From Phascolarctobacterium sp. (GTDB lineage: Bacteria; Bacillota; Negativicutes; Acidaminococcales; Acidaminococcaceae): DNA of 64,000 nucleotides. Positions within the stretch are counted from its first letter, which is position 1. Each line of letters begins with the position of its first letter. Location of the stretch: positions 125,953 through 189,952 of the forward strand of contig NZ_JAUNOQ010000002.1 in assembly GCF_030531065.1 (NCBI RefSeq), in the 5' to 3' direction. The translations under genes were made by a program, and so were the position numbers. Below, in pieces: positions 7,671-16,576 of this stretch. Under the pieces are notes generated by a model, which saw only the letters and a list, made by a program, of their open reading frames with translations, was not told where the DNA came from and searched no databases.

Positions 7671-8426
7671 TTATAATTTGTACGCTTCCTTCAGTTCGGC
7701 GATGTGCCGCGCCAGCGCTTCCGTTCCGTCAAAGCCGCAGCTGTATTCCAGCACCTGCGCCGCCTGGGGCGCATACTCTTTTACGGCGGCAAAGTAAGCC
7801 TGCCAGTCGATAGTTCCCCGTCCTACCGGCAAATGCTCGTCCCCCGCGCCGCTGTTATCGTGAATATGGCAGGCCTCCAGCCGCGTGCCCAAAGCCCGCA
7901 CCGTCTGCGCCAAATCCCAGCCGTTGACATGGGCGTGACCTGTATCCAGCAGCGCGCCCGCTTGTGGAAAAGTTTTAAACAGCGCCAGATATTCTTCAAA
8001 GTCAAACAGCACGTTGCCCTTCGTCCGCAGGCCCACGTTTTCAATGAGCAGCCGCACATTACATTCAGCGGCCAGCTCCAGCAGTTCGCCTAAACGGCGC
8101 TGTACCAGCAGCTGCGTCTGAAGCTTAGCGCCCCGCCAGCCTTCGTTAGTATGCGCCACCACAAAGCCCGCGTTAATTTTGGCCGCATAAGCCAGCGTCG
8201 CTTTAAAAGCCGTCAAATAATGCTTATCGTCGGCGTCGGCCAGATTAACGGCCACGCAGGGGCCGTGGATGGACAGCTCCCGCCGCCCCCAGGCGGCCGT
8301 CTCTTCATCCCAGTAATAGTCCTTGCCAAATTCGTAAAAAAATTCAATGCCGTATTCCGGCGGCAAAGAACGCAAAGCATTTTTTGTAAAGCCTGCAAAC
8401 AGCAGGTCGCTGACCTCAAAGCGCAT
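7671..8426 (-). CDS. Sugar phosphate isomerase/epimerase-like TIM-barrel protein
   Basis: A 251-residue protein of the xylose isomerase-like/AP endonuclease 2 superfamily. Metal-site motifs expected for the fold are present: VVAHTNEGW, LLIENVG (Glu ligand), GALLDTGHAHVNG (Asp and His ligands) and CHIHDNSGAGDEHLPVGRG followed by IDW. This superfamily includes sugar isomerases, epimerases and endonuclease IV; the motif layout favours the isomerase/epimerase side. The ATG directly abuts the stop codon of the ABC ATPase gene, so it is the last gene of the importer operon and probably acts on the imported compound or its product. Substrate unknown. Confidence 0.8.
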   Translation of the reverse strand: MRFEVSDLLFAGFTKNALRSLPPEYGIEFFYEFGKDYYWDEETAAWGRRELSIHGPCVAVNLADADDKHYLTAFKATLAYAAKINAGFVVAHTNEGWRGAKLQTQLLVQRRLGELLELAAECNVRLLIENVGLRTKGNVLFDFEEYLALFKTFPQAGALLDTGHAHVNGWDLAQTVRALGTRLEACHIHDNSGAGDEHLPVGRGTIDWQAYFAAVKEYAPQAAQVLEYSCGFDGTEALARHIAELKEAYKL

Positions 8427-9527
8427 TTACTTACCTCCCAGCTCCAAATTGATTCCCGTATCCGCATCAAACAGGCACACGTTCTCCCAGGCAAAATCAA
8501 AGCCGCGCACAGCTTGTAAATCGACGCCGGGGTCGCTGCATTGCAGATAAAAAACAGAACCGTCCGCCAAATGCAGCGCGGCTGTTTTCAAATTACCGGT
8601 GTTTTCAACGAAATCCGCCTTACCGTTTATCATACCACTATCAAAGCGCGCCTGGCAAGCCTCCGGACGCAGGCCGAACAAAACCTTATTGCGCGGGCCG
8701 ATAAGCTCCAGCTTATCCTGAGGCAGCCGCACAGCGCATTGCCCTGCAATCAGCATGCCGTTCAAAACGTCGGCAGGCAGAATATTCATAGCCGGCGAGC
8801 CGATAAACCCGGCGACAAAGGTATTAGCCGGGTGATGATAAATATTATACGGCGTATCGATTTGCTGAATGCATCCCTGATGCATAACCGCAATACGGTG
8901 CGCCACAGTCATAGCTTCGATTTGGTCGTGAGTAACGTAGACCATAGTCGGCTTAAACATTTCGTGCAGCTTCACCAGTTCCGTCCGCGCTCTCTGCCGC
9001 AGCTTGGCGTCCAGATTTGATAAAGGCTCGTCCAGCAAAAAGTAGGGCGACTGCTTCACTAAAGCGCGGCACAGAGCAACGCGCTGCTTTTGGCCGCCGC
9101 TCAACTCGTGGGTCTTTTTATTTTCGTAGCCTGCAAGGTGCAAAATTTCCATAGCCTGACGGGCGCGGGACTCAATTTCCCTCGGCGGCAGCTTTTGCAG
9201 CTGCAGGCCGAAGGTAATATTTTCCCATACCGTCATGTGCGGGAACAAAGCGTAGCTTTGGAAAACCATCGCGATATTGCGCTCGCCGGGCGCTACGTCG
9301 TTGACCACCCGGCCGCCCATAAATAATTGCCCGCCGGAAATTTCTTCAAAGCCGGCGATCATGCGCAGAGTCGTCGTTTTGCCGCAGCCGGACGGCCCCA
9401 AAAGTATCAGGCGCTCGCCCCGCTTAATTTCTAAATTTAAATCTTTAATGACTTCCGTCTTGCCGTAAGATTTATTAACATGGGAAAAAATTATACTGTA
9501 TTCGTTGTCTTTGACTGCATTATCCAT
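8427..9527 (-). CDS. ABC importer ATPase, UgpC/MalK type
   Basis: A 366-residue ATPase that powers the binding-protein-dependent importer encoded next to it. Walker A LGPSGCGKTTTLRMI, Q-loop VFQSYALFPHMTV, signature LSGGQKQRVALCRAL, Walker B YFLLDEPLSNLDAKL and switch His in YVTHDQIEAMT are all intact. After residue 240 comes the C-terminal OB-like regulatory domain of MalK/UgpC ATPases. It lies between the permease genes and the TIM-barrel gene, with a 4-base gap to the permease gene. MalK and UgpC cannot be separated by eye; the nearby glycerol-related genes make UgpC attractive but not certain. Confidence 0.9.
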   Translation of the reverse strand: MDNAVKDNEYSIIFSHVNKSYGKTEVIKDLNLEIKRGERLILLGPSGCGKTTTLRMIAGFEEISGGQLFMGGRVVNDVAPGERNIAMVFQSYALFPHMTVWENITFGLQLQKLPPREIESRARQAMEILHLAGYENKKTHELSGGQKQRVALCRALVKQSPYFLLDEPLSNLDAKLRQRARTELVKLHEMFKPTMVYVTHDQIEAMTVAHRIAVMHQGCIQQIDTPYNIYHHPANTFVAGFIGSPAMNILPADVLNGMLIAGQCAVRLPQDKLELIGPRNKVLFGLRPEACQARFDSGMINGKADFVENTGNLKTAALHLADGSVFYLQCSDPGVDLQAVRGFDFAWENVCLFDADTGINLELGGK

Positions 9528-9531
9528 AGCT

Positions 9532-10368
9532 TTATCCTTTCACGCCCGCCTGCATAAACGTATTGATAATAAATTTCTGGCAGAAAATATACAGCGCCAG
9601 CGGCGGCAAGCTGGTCAGCGTCGCCACCGCCATCGCCACGCCCCACTCGCTGCCGCCCTCCGCGCTGATAAACATTTGCAGCGCTAACGGCAGCGTCAGG
9701 TTAGCCTTGTCCTGCAAAATCAGCAGCGGCCAGAAATATTCGTTCCAGCTGTTAATAAAAAAGAGAATCGCAATCGCCAGTACCGACGGCTTAATCAGCG
9801 GCGCGACAATTTTCGTCAGCACCTGCCACGGCTTGGCGCCGTCTAAAATCGCGGCCTCCAGCAACGGTTTGGGAATGCTGCGCATGGTCTGCCGCATCAA
9901 AAAAATACCCATGCCGTCGGCCAACCCCGGCAGCATAACGCCGTAAGGCGTATCCAAAAGTCCCAGCTTCGCCATCAGCAGATAATTGGGCATCACCAGC
10001 ACGGTAACGGGAATAAAAAATGTCAGCAGCATGCCGTTGAAAATCGTTTCTTTATATTTAAAATCGTAATAGACAAAGGCGAAAGCCGCCAGCACGCTGG
10101 TCAGCGCCTTGCTCGCCGTAACGACGGCCGCAATGAAGAAAGTGTTCCAAATATATGTCAGCAGCGGAAAGCCCTCCAGCACGTTCAGATAATTGCTCAA
10201 TGTCGGCGGCCACGGCAAAGGGTTCAGCGTCGATTCAAAAACCTGGTTCAAATCCTTCAGTGAAGTGGACAGCATAAAAACGATGGGCCACAGCATTAGA
10301 AAAACCGCGATAAGCAGCAGCCCGTGCCAAAGAATTTCTTCACGCCAGCCTTGCAGTTTAGTTTTCAT
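9532..10368 (-). CDS. ABC importer permease, UgpE/MalG type
   Basis: A 278-residue inner-membrane permease of the carbohydrate ABC importer family (CUT1). Six membrane segments are apparent. The cytoplasmic EAA loop reads EAAILDGAKPWQVLTKIVAP, which contacts the ATPase. The C-terminus ends in FMQAGVKG, typical of MalG/UgpE proteins. It overlaps the partner permease gene by 11 bases, so the two are translated together as a heterodimer. Confidence 0.9.
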   Translation of the reverse strand: MKTKLQGWREEILWHGLLLIAVFLMLWPIVFMLSTSLKDLNQVFESTLNPLPWPPTLSNYLNVLEGFPLLTYIWNTFFIAAVVTASKALTSVLAAFAFVYYDFKYKETIFNGMLLTFFIPVTVLVMPNYLLMAKLGLLDTPYGVMLPGLADGMGIFLMRQTMRSIPKPLLEAAILDGAKPWQVLTKIVAPLIKPSVLAIAILFFINSWNEYFWPLLILQDKANLTLPLALQMFISAEGGSEWGVAMAVATLTSLPPLALYIFCQKFIINTFMQAGVKG

Positions 10369-11236
10369 AGTACACCTTCTTTTCCAAATACTTGCTCTTG
10401 AATAACAGGAACAGCAGGTAGCAGACCATCGTAATCACAGCGTAAGCGGCGCTGCGCCCCGTCTGGAAAAAAGTAAAGGCGTACTGATAAATGATATACA
10501 CCAGATTAGAGCTGCCTTGGTCGGGGCCGCCCTGCGTCAGCATATTCACAGGCACCAGCACATATTGCAGGCCAAAAACCACGGTGATAGTAAAAACGTA
10601 AATCGCCGTGGACGAAGTCATGGGTAAAATAATTTTTTTGAAAATTACCCAGTTAGAAGCGTTTTCCAATCTGGCCGCTTCAATCATCTCTTTAGGAACC
10701 GCCACCATAGCCGCCAGCATGACGATTAAATTGTAGCCGAAAACTTTCCAGCCGATAATCGTACAGATAGCGAAAATTACCAGATAATCCTCTTTGAACC
10801 AGCGCGGCGAGCCTAAAGAAAACCAGCTCAGCACAATATGCAGCGGCCCGGCCAGCGGATTATAAATCCACAGAAAAAGAATGCTGGCCACCGCCAAGGA
10901 CAAAGTGGACGGTAAAAACAGCGCCGAACGGTAGAAAGCGGTAAAGCGCCGCACCACATGACCTAAAATATAGGAATAAACATAGGGCAGCACAAAATTC
11001 AGCGCCAGCATAATCGCCACAAACAGCGCCGTATTCAGCAAAATTTTCAGCAGCTCGGCAGAAAATAAAATCGCGGTAAAATTTTCCAGTCCCACAAAAG
11101 TCATCTGCGGGCTGACCATATTCCAGGAAAAAAAGCTTAAATAAATATTCTGCAGCAGGGGCCAGTAATAAAATATTACAAACAGCAGCGCCGCCGGCAG
11201 CAGATATAACGCGGCTTCGCGGTTATTCTTATTCAT
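10358..11236 (-). CDS. ABC importer permease, UgpA/MalF type
   Basis: A 292-residue inner-membrane permease, partner of the gene at 9532. The N-terminus (YLLPAALLFVIFYYWPLLQN) is the conserved first membrane segment of UgpA/MalF-type permeases, and EAARLENASNWVIFKKIILP is the EAA coupling loop. It lacks the long periplasmic insertion of enterobacterial MalF, which fits UgpA-like systems better. A stem-loop at 11272-11294 separates it from the solute-binding protein gene. Confidence 0.9.
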   Translation of the reverse strand: MNKNNREAALYLLPAALLFVIFYYWPLLQNIYLSFFSWNMVSPQMTFVGLENFTAILFSAELLKILLNTALFVAIMLALNFVLPYVYSYILGHVVRRFTAFYRSALFLPSTLSLAVASILFLWIYNPLAGPLHIVLSWFSLGSPRWFKEDYLVIFAICTIIGWKVFGYNLIVMLAAMVAVPKEMIEAARLENASNWVIFKKIILPMTSSTAIYVFTITVVFGLQYVLVPVNMLTQGGPDQGSSNLVYIIYQYAFTFFQTGRSAAYAVITMVCYLLFLLFKSKYLEKKVYYEN

Positions 11237-11271
11237 GATATCTCCTTTTACGGGCTAAACGGTTATAAAAA

Positions 11272-11294
11272 GAACGCCGCGCGAGGCGGCATTC
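11272..11294 (-). terminator. Partial terminator between binding-protein and permease genes
   Basis: Minus strand: GAATGCCGC, loop, GCGGCGTTC then TTTTT. Located directly after the solute-binding protein gene, it probably lets most transcripts stop there so that binding protein is made in excess over permeases. Confidence 0.7.
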
Positions 11295-11344
11295 CTAAAC
11301 AAAACGCTTATTGAAAACAACTGCGAGGGGAAAGCAGCAATCTT

Positions 11345-12643
11345 TTACAGCAGCTTATTGATTTTTTCAGCGGTTTGGTGCAGCGCGTCGGCAGCAGTCA
11401 TTTTGCCGCTGAGGATAATATCGCGGGCGTCAATCAAAAGCTGCTCGGCCTGCAAGCCGTTGGCACCGGGGAAGCTGGCCCATTTCGTCACCTTAGCCAT
11501 CTGCTCCAAAGCCATTTTAATATTGGGGTTTTCATCCGCCAGCTTCTTGAAGCCCTGCGGATCGTCGGCTACGCCCTTGCGCGGCGGCAGATAGCCCGTG
11601 CCCGTGCTCCACTTAGCCAAGGCTGCAGGAGATTCCAGATATTTAATAAATTCTACGGCAGCTTTTTGCTTTGCGGCGTCCTTGGAGAAAACCATTAGGA
11701 AATTGCCGCCTGCGGGAATCTTAACCTCTTTGCCGTTAAACGCCGGGAAAGGAGCGGCCTTTACGTTAAACTTAGCGGCCTTTTCAAAATTGGCGCGCTT
11801 ACCGATAGTAGTGCAGACCATGCCCAGCTTGCCGCTCAGATAAGCCTGAAAGCCTTCTTCATTGGTAGCGTGCAGCCCGCTGCCGTCCTTCACCATATCG
11901 GCCAGCATCTGGTAAGCCTGCGCCGCTTCCGGCGTATCGAAACCGGCTACGGTTTTGCCGTTTACTTTTTTCAGCATCTGGCCGCCGTTGGACTCGATCA
12001 AGCCCTGCTGCGTCCAGTTATCGGCGTATTCCTGCATAAAGAAGCCCATATTACCGGTTTTTTCTTTAATCTGCTTAGCGGCCGCCATAACCTCGTCCCA
12101 GGTTTGCGGCGGTTTATTGGCGTCTAAGCCTGCTTTTTGAAAAATTTCCGGATTATAAAACAGTACCGGCACGCTGACGGAATAGGGCAGGCCAATCTGT
12201 TTGCCGTCCTCGGTCTGCGCCAGCTTCAAGACGTTGGGCAGGAAGTTGTCCTGCATAAAATTAGCGTCGCCCGCTTCCTTAAAGGCCACGTTCAAATCGG
12301 TGTACTTCAAATTTTCCGCAGCGTAGTTCAGGAAGGAGTAGCCCATTTGCACCACGTCGGGATTTTTGCCGGAAGCCATCGCTGCCTGCAAATTCTGCGT
12401 CAGGCCCTTGTACATATCGGGATTATATTTTTCTACAACTTCAATGTTCGGATGCGTTTTATTAAAATCGGCTACCAGTTCTTTTACCGTAGCGCCGCCA
12501 AAGCTTTCGGCAGCTACGTGCCAATATTCAATCTGTACTTTCTTGCCGCTGTCGGCGTTTTTCTTTTCGCCGCCGCAGCCGGTTAAAGCCGCTGCCGCCA
12601 GCAAAGAAATCATGCCCACGGCCAAAATCTTTTTCAATTTCAT
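11345..12643 (-). CDS. Solute-binding lipoprotein of a Ugp-like ABC importer
   Basis: A 432-residue extracellular solute-binding protein, family 1. It starts with a lipoprotein signal (MKLKKILAVGMISLL then LTGCGG; Cys 23 is the lipidation site). The mature N-terminus (IEYWHVAAESFGGATVKELV then FNKTHPNIEVV) is typical of CUT1 binding proteins and resembles UgpB. I prefer the ATG at 12643, ten bases after GGAGG, over the ATG at 12652, which sits against that site. First gene of the importer operon. Glycerol 3-phosphate or a glycerophosphodiester is a reasonable ligand given glpK and a glycerophosphodiesterase 14-19 kb away, but other sugars remain possible. Confidence 0.85.
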   Translation of the reverse strand: MKLKKILAVGMISLLAAAALTGCGGEKKNADSGKKVQIEYWHVAAESFGGATVKELVADFNKTHPNIEVVEKYNPDMYKGLTQNLQAAMASGKNPDVVQMGYSFLNYAAENLKYTDLNVAFKEAGDANFMQDNFLPNVLKLAQTEDGKQIGLPYSVSVPVLFYNPEIFQKAGLDANKPPQTWDEVMAAAKQIKEKTGNMGFFMQEYADNWTQQGLIESNGGQMLKKVNGKTVAGFDTPEAAQAYQMLADMVKDGSGLHATNEEGFQAYLSGKLGMVCTTIGKRANFEKAAKFNVKAAPFPAFNGKEVKIPAGGNFLMVFSKDAAKQKAAVEFIKYLESPAALAKWSTGTGYLPPRKGVADDPQGFKKLADENPNIKMALEQMAKVTKWASFPGANGLQAEQLLIDARDIILSGKMTAADALHQTAEKINKLL

Positions 12644-12742
12644 ACTTTTCATGCCTCCATTAATACAATAAATTTTGAACTATCTTTATTGTAAAGGAAG
12701 AATGTTAAATCCGAAACAAGAGTATGTAAAATGAAAGTAAAA

Positions 12743-12794
12743 GAAGGGGCCGTCGCATTAGACGATTTATTTTCGTCAATGCGACAGCCCCTTC
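12743..12794 (-). terminator. Strong terminator after the GIY-YIG gene
   Basis: GAAGGGGC (12743-12750) pairs with GCCCCTTC (12787-12794), and inside it GTCGCATT and GACGA pair with TCGTC and AATGCGAC. On the minus strand it is followed by TTTTACTTTC. It insulates the importer operon from the genes upstream. Confidence 0.8.
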
Positions 12795-12907
12795 GTAATA
12801 AATTGCCAATTGTCAGCCGCGTTAAAAAAAGCAAGCGCAACTTAACGCTGAAATTTTCGTTTTCAAGCTGCGGCTGTAAAAAACACAGCCGGCTTCGCTT
12901 GAAAAAT

Positions 12908-13171
12908 TCAGCTCGTCCGCCGCTCCGCCCAGGCCGCGCACAAGGCCAGCTTGCCGGCGCGGGGCAAGCCCTTCACCGCGCATTCGCGCTTCATGGCGCT
13001 TTCCTTATCCGGCAGCTCCTCCACGTAGGCCAAAGTCAGCGGCCCGCGTCCGCGGGTATATTTTGCGCCCTTACCGCACTCGTGCATTGCCAGGCGACGG
13101 GCCACGTCGTTAGTCCAGCCGGTATATAGGCTGCCGTCCTTGCAGCGCAGCATATATACGTAAGCCGCCAT
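12908..13171 (-). CDS. GIY-YIG domain protein (UPF0213 type)
   Basis: An 87-residue single-domain GIY-YIG protein. The signature is YVYMLRCKDGSLYTGWTNDV (YVYML for GIY, LYTGW for YIG), followed by the conserved Arg of VARRLAMH and Glu in KRECAVKG. Proteins of this size form the UPF0213/YhbQ group of putative nucleases; cellular role uncertain. Its start directly follows the stop codon of the cyclophilin gene, so it is in the same transcript, ended by the terminator at 12743-12794. Confidence 0.85.
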   Translation of the reverse strand: MAAYVYMLRCKDGSLYTGWTNDVARRLAMHECGKGAKYTRGRGPLTLAYVEELPDKESAMKRECAVKGLPRAGKLALCAAWAERRTS

Positions 13172-13642
13172 TTATTTTACAACCTCAACCTTTTCCATAA
13201 TTACCGCTTCGCGCGGACGATCGCGGAAATCCGTCGGCACTACGCCGATTAAACGCACAACGTCCATACCCTCGACGATTTTGCCGAAAATAGCGTGGTG
13301 ACCATTCAGCCAGGGAGTGGGAGCCAGGGTAATAAAGAATTGGCTGCCGCCGGTGTTGGGGCCCGCGTTAGCCATGGACAGAACGCCCTCGTCGTCATGC
13401 TTCAAGCCCTCGCCGAACTCGTCCTTAATGTGATAGCCGGGGCCGCCCATGCCCGTACCGGTGGGGTCGCCGCCCTGAATCATAAAGCCGTCGATGACGC
13501 GGTGGAAAATAACGCCGTCATAAAAGCCCTTTTCTGTCAAATCGATAAAATTTTTCGTAGTCAGCGGCGCTTTGTCCTCAAACATTTCCGCTACAAAAAC
13601 GCCTTTGTTAGTCGTAAATTTAATTTTTCTGTTTTCACTCAT
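13172..13642 (-). CDS. Peptidyl-prolyl isomerase, cyclophilin type
   Basis: A 156-residue cytoplasmic cyclophilin catalysing cis-trans isomerisation of prolyl bonds. Active-site residues are conserved: [20 protein letters not shown] (catalytic Arg), then [17 protein letters not shown], and [12 protein letters not shown] in place of the usual LDGKHTVFG. No signal peptide. I chose the ATG at 13642, eight bases after GGAGG; the ATG at 13648 is only two bases from it. Confidence 0.95.
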   Translation of the reverse strand: MSENRKIKFTTNKGVFVAEMFEDKAPLTTKNFIDLTEKGFYDGVIFHRVIDGFMIQGGDPTGTGMGGPGYHIKDEFGEGLKHDDEGVLSMANAGPNTGGSQFFITLAPTPWLNGHHAIFGKIVEGMDVVRLIGVVPTDFRDRPREAVIMEKVEVVK

Positions 13643-13658
13643 GGTCATATCCTCCCAA

Positions 13659-14555
13659 TCAATATTTTTTGAAAGCTACCTGATGGCGCAGCAAAGCCAC
13701 TAACAGGTACGCGCCGCAGCCGATGGCCGCCATAGCCGCAGGCAAAAGCTGCTGGCCCGCGCCGTCGCCGTGCAGGAAGGTCAGGCTGAACAGCACCATA
13801 AGGAAATATCCCATCATGGTCTGCAAGCGGCGCGGCAGCAAACGCCTGCCGTTCTTATCGCCCTTGGCCTGAGTAAATACCGCTACGCGGATTTCCGGCA
13901 GATACAAAATAAACGCGGCGCACATAATATAAATATACGGCATGGATAAAATATTGGGCTGCTTGCTGTATTCGGCGATAATCAAACCGGCCAGGGACAC
14001 GCCCGCCAGGTACAGGCTGCGGAAATAGCCGCCCTGAATCTGGCTTTCCAGCACATAGGCCGCGCCCGTCAGCAGCGGGTAAACCCAAAAGCCCTGCTTG
14101 CCCAGCCACACGGCCGAGCCGATGATGATGACGTTATCCGCCAGACGGTGACGGTCGCCGGAGCTGCGGTTGAGCATGCGCAGCACGAACAGCAGCCACA
14201 GCAAAACTAAAATATTGCCCTCGCCCAAAAAGTGATAGCCTGCCAGCGTCAGGCCGCCGCCGATAATACCGCCCAGCTGGCGGTCGGGGTCCAACTCCTG
14301 CGCGATCATATAGCACAGCAGAAAGCCCAAAGCCGCGCCCACCGCCGTCAAGACGGCAGCGCCGGACTCCATGCCCTCCGCAGATTTCCACAGCGTAACG
14401 GCAACGGAAATAAAAACGGCGCACATCATGGCGGCCTTAGTCACCTTATTGGCAAAATCAATCGGACGGCCCAGGCCCAAATATTGATTCATGCCTGTGG
14501 GGTCGTACACCTCGCCGGGATTATAGCCGGCGTATTTATTACTTTTTTTCGACAT
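13659..14555 (-). CDS. Multi-pass membrane protein of unknown function
   Basis: A 298-residue integral membrane protein I do not recognise. A soluble N-terminus ([20 protein letters not shown]) is followed by eight or nine hydrophobic segments, with a glycine-rich stretch at [14 protein letters not shown] and a basic cytoplasmic loop [15 protein letters not shown] before the last two segments. The ATG at 14555 follows AAGGTG; an upstream in-frame ATG lacks a site. It precedes the cyclophilin gene by 16 bases and is probably co-transcribed with it. A long palindrome (14655-14679) about 100 bases upstream may control it. Confidence 0.75.
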   Translation of the reverse strand: MSKKSNKYAGYNPGEVYDPTGMNQYLGLGRPIDFANKVTKAAMMCAVFISVAVTLWKSAEGMESGAAVLTAVGAALGFLLCYMIAQELDPDRQLGGIIGGGLTLAGYHFLGEGNILVLLWLLFVLRMLNRSSGDRHRLADNVIIIGSAVWLGKQGFWVYPLLTGAAYVLESQIQGGYFRSLYLAGVSLAGLIIAEYSKQPNILSMPYIYIMCAAFILYLPEIRVAVFTQAKGDKNGRRLLPRRLQTMMGYFLMVLFSLTFLHGDGAGQQLLPAAMAAIGCGAYLLVALLRHQVAFKKY

Positions 14556-14654
14556 CAGATCACACCTTATCACAAAAAATTTAACTATTACATTATACCA
14601 TGAAAAGTCTCTGCCGTCATAAAATTTTACCTTGAAATCAATTCAAACATTTGT

Positions 14655-14679
14655 TTCGAGTAACGATTCGTTACCCGAA
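14655..14679. promoter_or_regulatory. Operator-like palindrome
   Basis: TTCGAGTAACG (14655-14665), ATT, CGTTACCCGAA (14669-14679): 11-base arms with a single mismatch. It lies upstream of the membrane-protein gene and downstream of the M20 peptidase gene. The half CGTTACCCGAA recurs at 4025-4035. It has no T-run, so it looks more like a protein-binding site than a terminator. Confidence 0.45.
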
Positions 14680-14699
14680 GCGAAAAGTTGATAAGCAAA

Positions 14700-14722
14700 G
14701 CTCCCGACCGTAAGCCGGGAGC
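14700..14722 (-). terminator. Terminator of the M20 peptidase gene
   Basis: GCTCCCG (14700-14706) and CGGGAGC (14716-14722) form a stem; on the minus strand it is followed by a modest TTTGCTTATC. Confidence 0.6.
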
Positions 14723-14758
14723 CTGCTCGACATTAGCAATTTATAAATCTGTCGCCGT

Positions 14759-15985
14759 TTAAAAAACCTCCGCCAGCTCGGCCAGCGTTAAAGCGAAGGC
14801 CGCCGTTCTGGGAACGGCCGTGTTCAAATCCACGGATTCGTGGTCCGTATGCTCGTCGTAATTTTCTACGCCCAAAGCGTCCAGCGTCGGCACAAATTTA
14901 GCGGTGCGGTTGCCGTCCGTCAGGCCGCCCGCCACCCATTCGCTGACTTCGCCGCCGAATTCTTCCTTCACGATGCGCTTGTAAACGTCCACCATTTTCT
15001 GCGCCCGGGCAGTTTTCTGCATGGGGCCGGTCACGATGCCGCCGCTAATTTTTACCGTAGTGCCGGGAATGACGATTTTATTCGCCAAAGCCTTCACCGC
15101 GGCGTCGATGCGCTGCTGCTCCTCGATGGTGAAGCAGCGGATATTGACCTCGCAGAAGGCGTCGCCGGGAATCACGCTGATCTTATCGTTCGTGGAGCCG
15201 ATAACGCCCACGTTGACCGTATTCTGCGGGATGAACTGGCCTGCGTCCACAATGCCGCGCATCTTGAGCGCCTCCGCCGTAAAATCCGCCGGATTGCCGG
15301 GCATGGGGCTGGCCAGCTTGTGCAGCTCGGTAATGGTATAAGCCAGCTGATGAATAGCGTTGGCGCACTCCTGGGAAGCGTTGCCGTGATGCCCGCCTAT
15401 GCCCGTTACCTCTACGCGGTACTTAGCGTTGCCCTTGCGCTGGGTAACAATGCCCCAATTAGGACGCGCCACGTCCATGATAATGGCGAAATCGGACTGT
15501 TGGCTCAGCTCGGCTACGATGGCCTCCGCAGTTTTGGAGCCGCCCTCCTCCTCGCCGTTCGTGTAATAAATAATCTCTTTAAAATTATCGAAGCCTGCCG
15601 CCTTCAGCGCCGCCAGGCCGTAGATAACCTCTACCACCGTAGCCTTGTCGTCGCCCACGCCGGGGCCCCAGGCAAAATTGTTTTCATCGACGCGGAAGGG
15701 GCGGCGGGCAGCCTCGCCCTTCTTGAAAACCGTATCCACGTGGGCTACCAGCAGAATCGTGTACTTGCCCTTGCCCCGCAAGCGGGAAATCAGATGGCAG
15801 GCGCGGTCGTTATAACGAAACTCCGTCGCCGCGCCGAGAGCCTCCATTTTTTGCGCCACAAATTTATTGGCGCGCTCCGTGCCCTCGCGGTCGCCGTTGC
15901 CCGAATCGATATTGGTCAGCGTTGCCAAATCCTTAACGTAGTCCTCGTAATGGTCCGCCAAATATTGTTTGACAAATTTTTTCAT
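14759..15985 (-). CDS. M20-family metallopeptidase (glutamate carboxypeptidase-like)
   Basis: A 408-residue zinc aminoacylase/carboxypeptidase of the M20A family. The two-zinc site is intact: VAHVDTVF (His ligand and Asp), GPGVGDDKATVVEV (bridging Asp), TNGEEEGG (catalytic Glu and Glu ligand), then Asp in IIMDVARPN and His in DEHTDHESVD. The dimerisation domain spans about residues 185-300. The absence of a signal peptide suggests cytoplasmic action on peptides or N-acyl amino acids. I used the ATG at 15985 with an AAAGGAG site; the upstream in-frame start lacks one. Single-gene transcript. Confidence 0.88.
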   Translation of the reverse strand: MKKFVKQYLADHYEDYVKDLATLTNIDSGNGDREGTERANKFVAQKMEALGAATEFRYNDRACHLISRLRGKGKYTILLVAHVDTVFKKGEAARRPFRVDENNFAWGPGVGDDKATVVEVIYGLAALKAAGFDNFKEIIYYTNGEEEGGSKTAEAIVAELSQQSDFAIIMDVARPNWGIVTQRKGNAKYRVEVTGIGGHHGNASQECANAIHQLAYTITELHKLASPMPGNPADFTAEALKMRGIVDAGQFIPQNTVNVGVIGSTNDKISVIPGDAFCEVNIRCFTIEEQQRIDAAVKALANKIVIPGTTVKISGGIVTGPMQKTARAQKMVDVYKRIVKEEFGGEVSEWVAGGLTDGNRTAKFVPTLDALGVENYDEHTDHESVDLNTAVPRTAAFALTLAELAEVF

Positions 15986-16105
15986 TGCGTTGCTCCTTTC
16001 GTCGTCGACATACAAAGTATAACGGTAATTATATTCGTGAACATACCTGTTTTTTCCTGCCGCCGTAAAATAGTTCTCATAATTGACAAAAAGAAGAATT
16101 CCATT

Positions 16106-16131
16106 GGGAAATTTTGCGGAGATGCTGCGCG
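16106..16131. repeat. 26-base direct repeat, copy 1 (left of the relB-like gene)
   Basis: GGGAAATTTTGCGGAGATGC followed by TGCGCG. An exact second copy lies at 16577-16602, so the antitoxin gene with its promoter is bracketed. Confidence 0.9.
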
Positions 16132-16172
16132 GTTGGAAAAATTTAAGCCGGAAGATTTATCTTGCTTGCAAT

Positions 16173-16204
16173 TGCTTGCAAGCACAGATGAAATCTGCTA
16201 AACT
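16173..16204 (+). promoter_or_regulatory. Promoter and self-operator of the relB-like gene
   Basis: A perfect 12-base palindrome TGCTTGCAAGCA (16173-16184) overlaps the -35 element TTGCAA (16176-16181); TAAACT (16199-16204) is the -10 element at 17-base spacing. This is the expected arrangement for antitoxin autorepression. Confidence 0.6.
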
Positions 16205-16227
16205 TTAGCTAAAAGGAGTGATAACTT

Positions 16228-16530
16228 ATGGCAAGCACTACTGCTCTTTACGCTCGCATTGATACTAATTTAAAAGAAAACGCGGAACAAATCCTGCAAC
16301 AGTTAGGCATTACCCCTGCCAGCGCTATCCAAATGTTTTACAGCCAAATTGTTTTGACCAGGGGATTGCCGTTAGAATTAAAACTCCCGGCGAAAAAGCC
16401 TACGGCTGTCGGCGGCTTGAGCCGCGAAGAGCTGGACGCTGAATTAACAAAAGGATGGGAATCGCTAAAACAAGGAGCGTATTCTGCCGCAGAAGTCGAC
16501 GCTATTTTAGCCAGGGAGTTTGGCATATGA
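16228..16530 (+). CDS. RelB/DinJ-family antitoxin without a toxin
   Basis: A 100-residue RelB/DinJ-type antitoxin. The N-terminal ribbon-helix-helix is clear (ALYARIDTNLKENAEQILQQ then LGITPASAIQMFYSQIV), followed by a toxin-binding tail with GLSREELDAEL. The ATG has an AGGAG site nine bases upstream. Its TGA stop overlaps an ATG (ATGA), the usual coupling to a toxin gene, but that frame reads Met-Asn-stop, so the toxin gene has been lost. An autoregulatory promoter is intact. The gene is flanked by a 26-base exact direct repeat. It could now be a solo regulator or act against a toxin elsewhere. Confidence 0.85.
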   Translation: MASTTALYARIDTNLKENAEQILQQLGITPASAIQMFYSQIVLTRGLPLELKLPAKKPTAVGGLSREELDAELTKGWESLKQGAYSAAEVDAILAREFGI

Positions 16531-16576
16531 ATTAAAAATATTATCTAACCGCTCGGCCTGCGCACAGTGGAGCGAA

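Noticed and set aside
14840-16201. 453-codon plus-strand frame opposite the M20 peptidase
   Set aside because: Antisense shadow of a clear enzyme gene in GC-rich DNA; no ribosome site or motifs.
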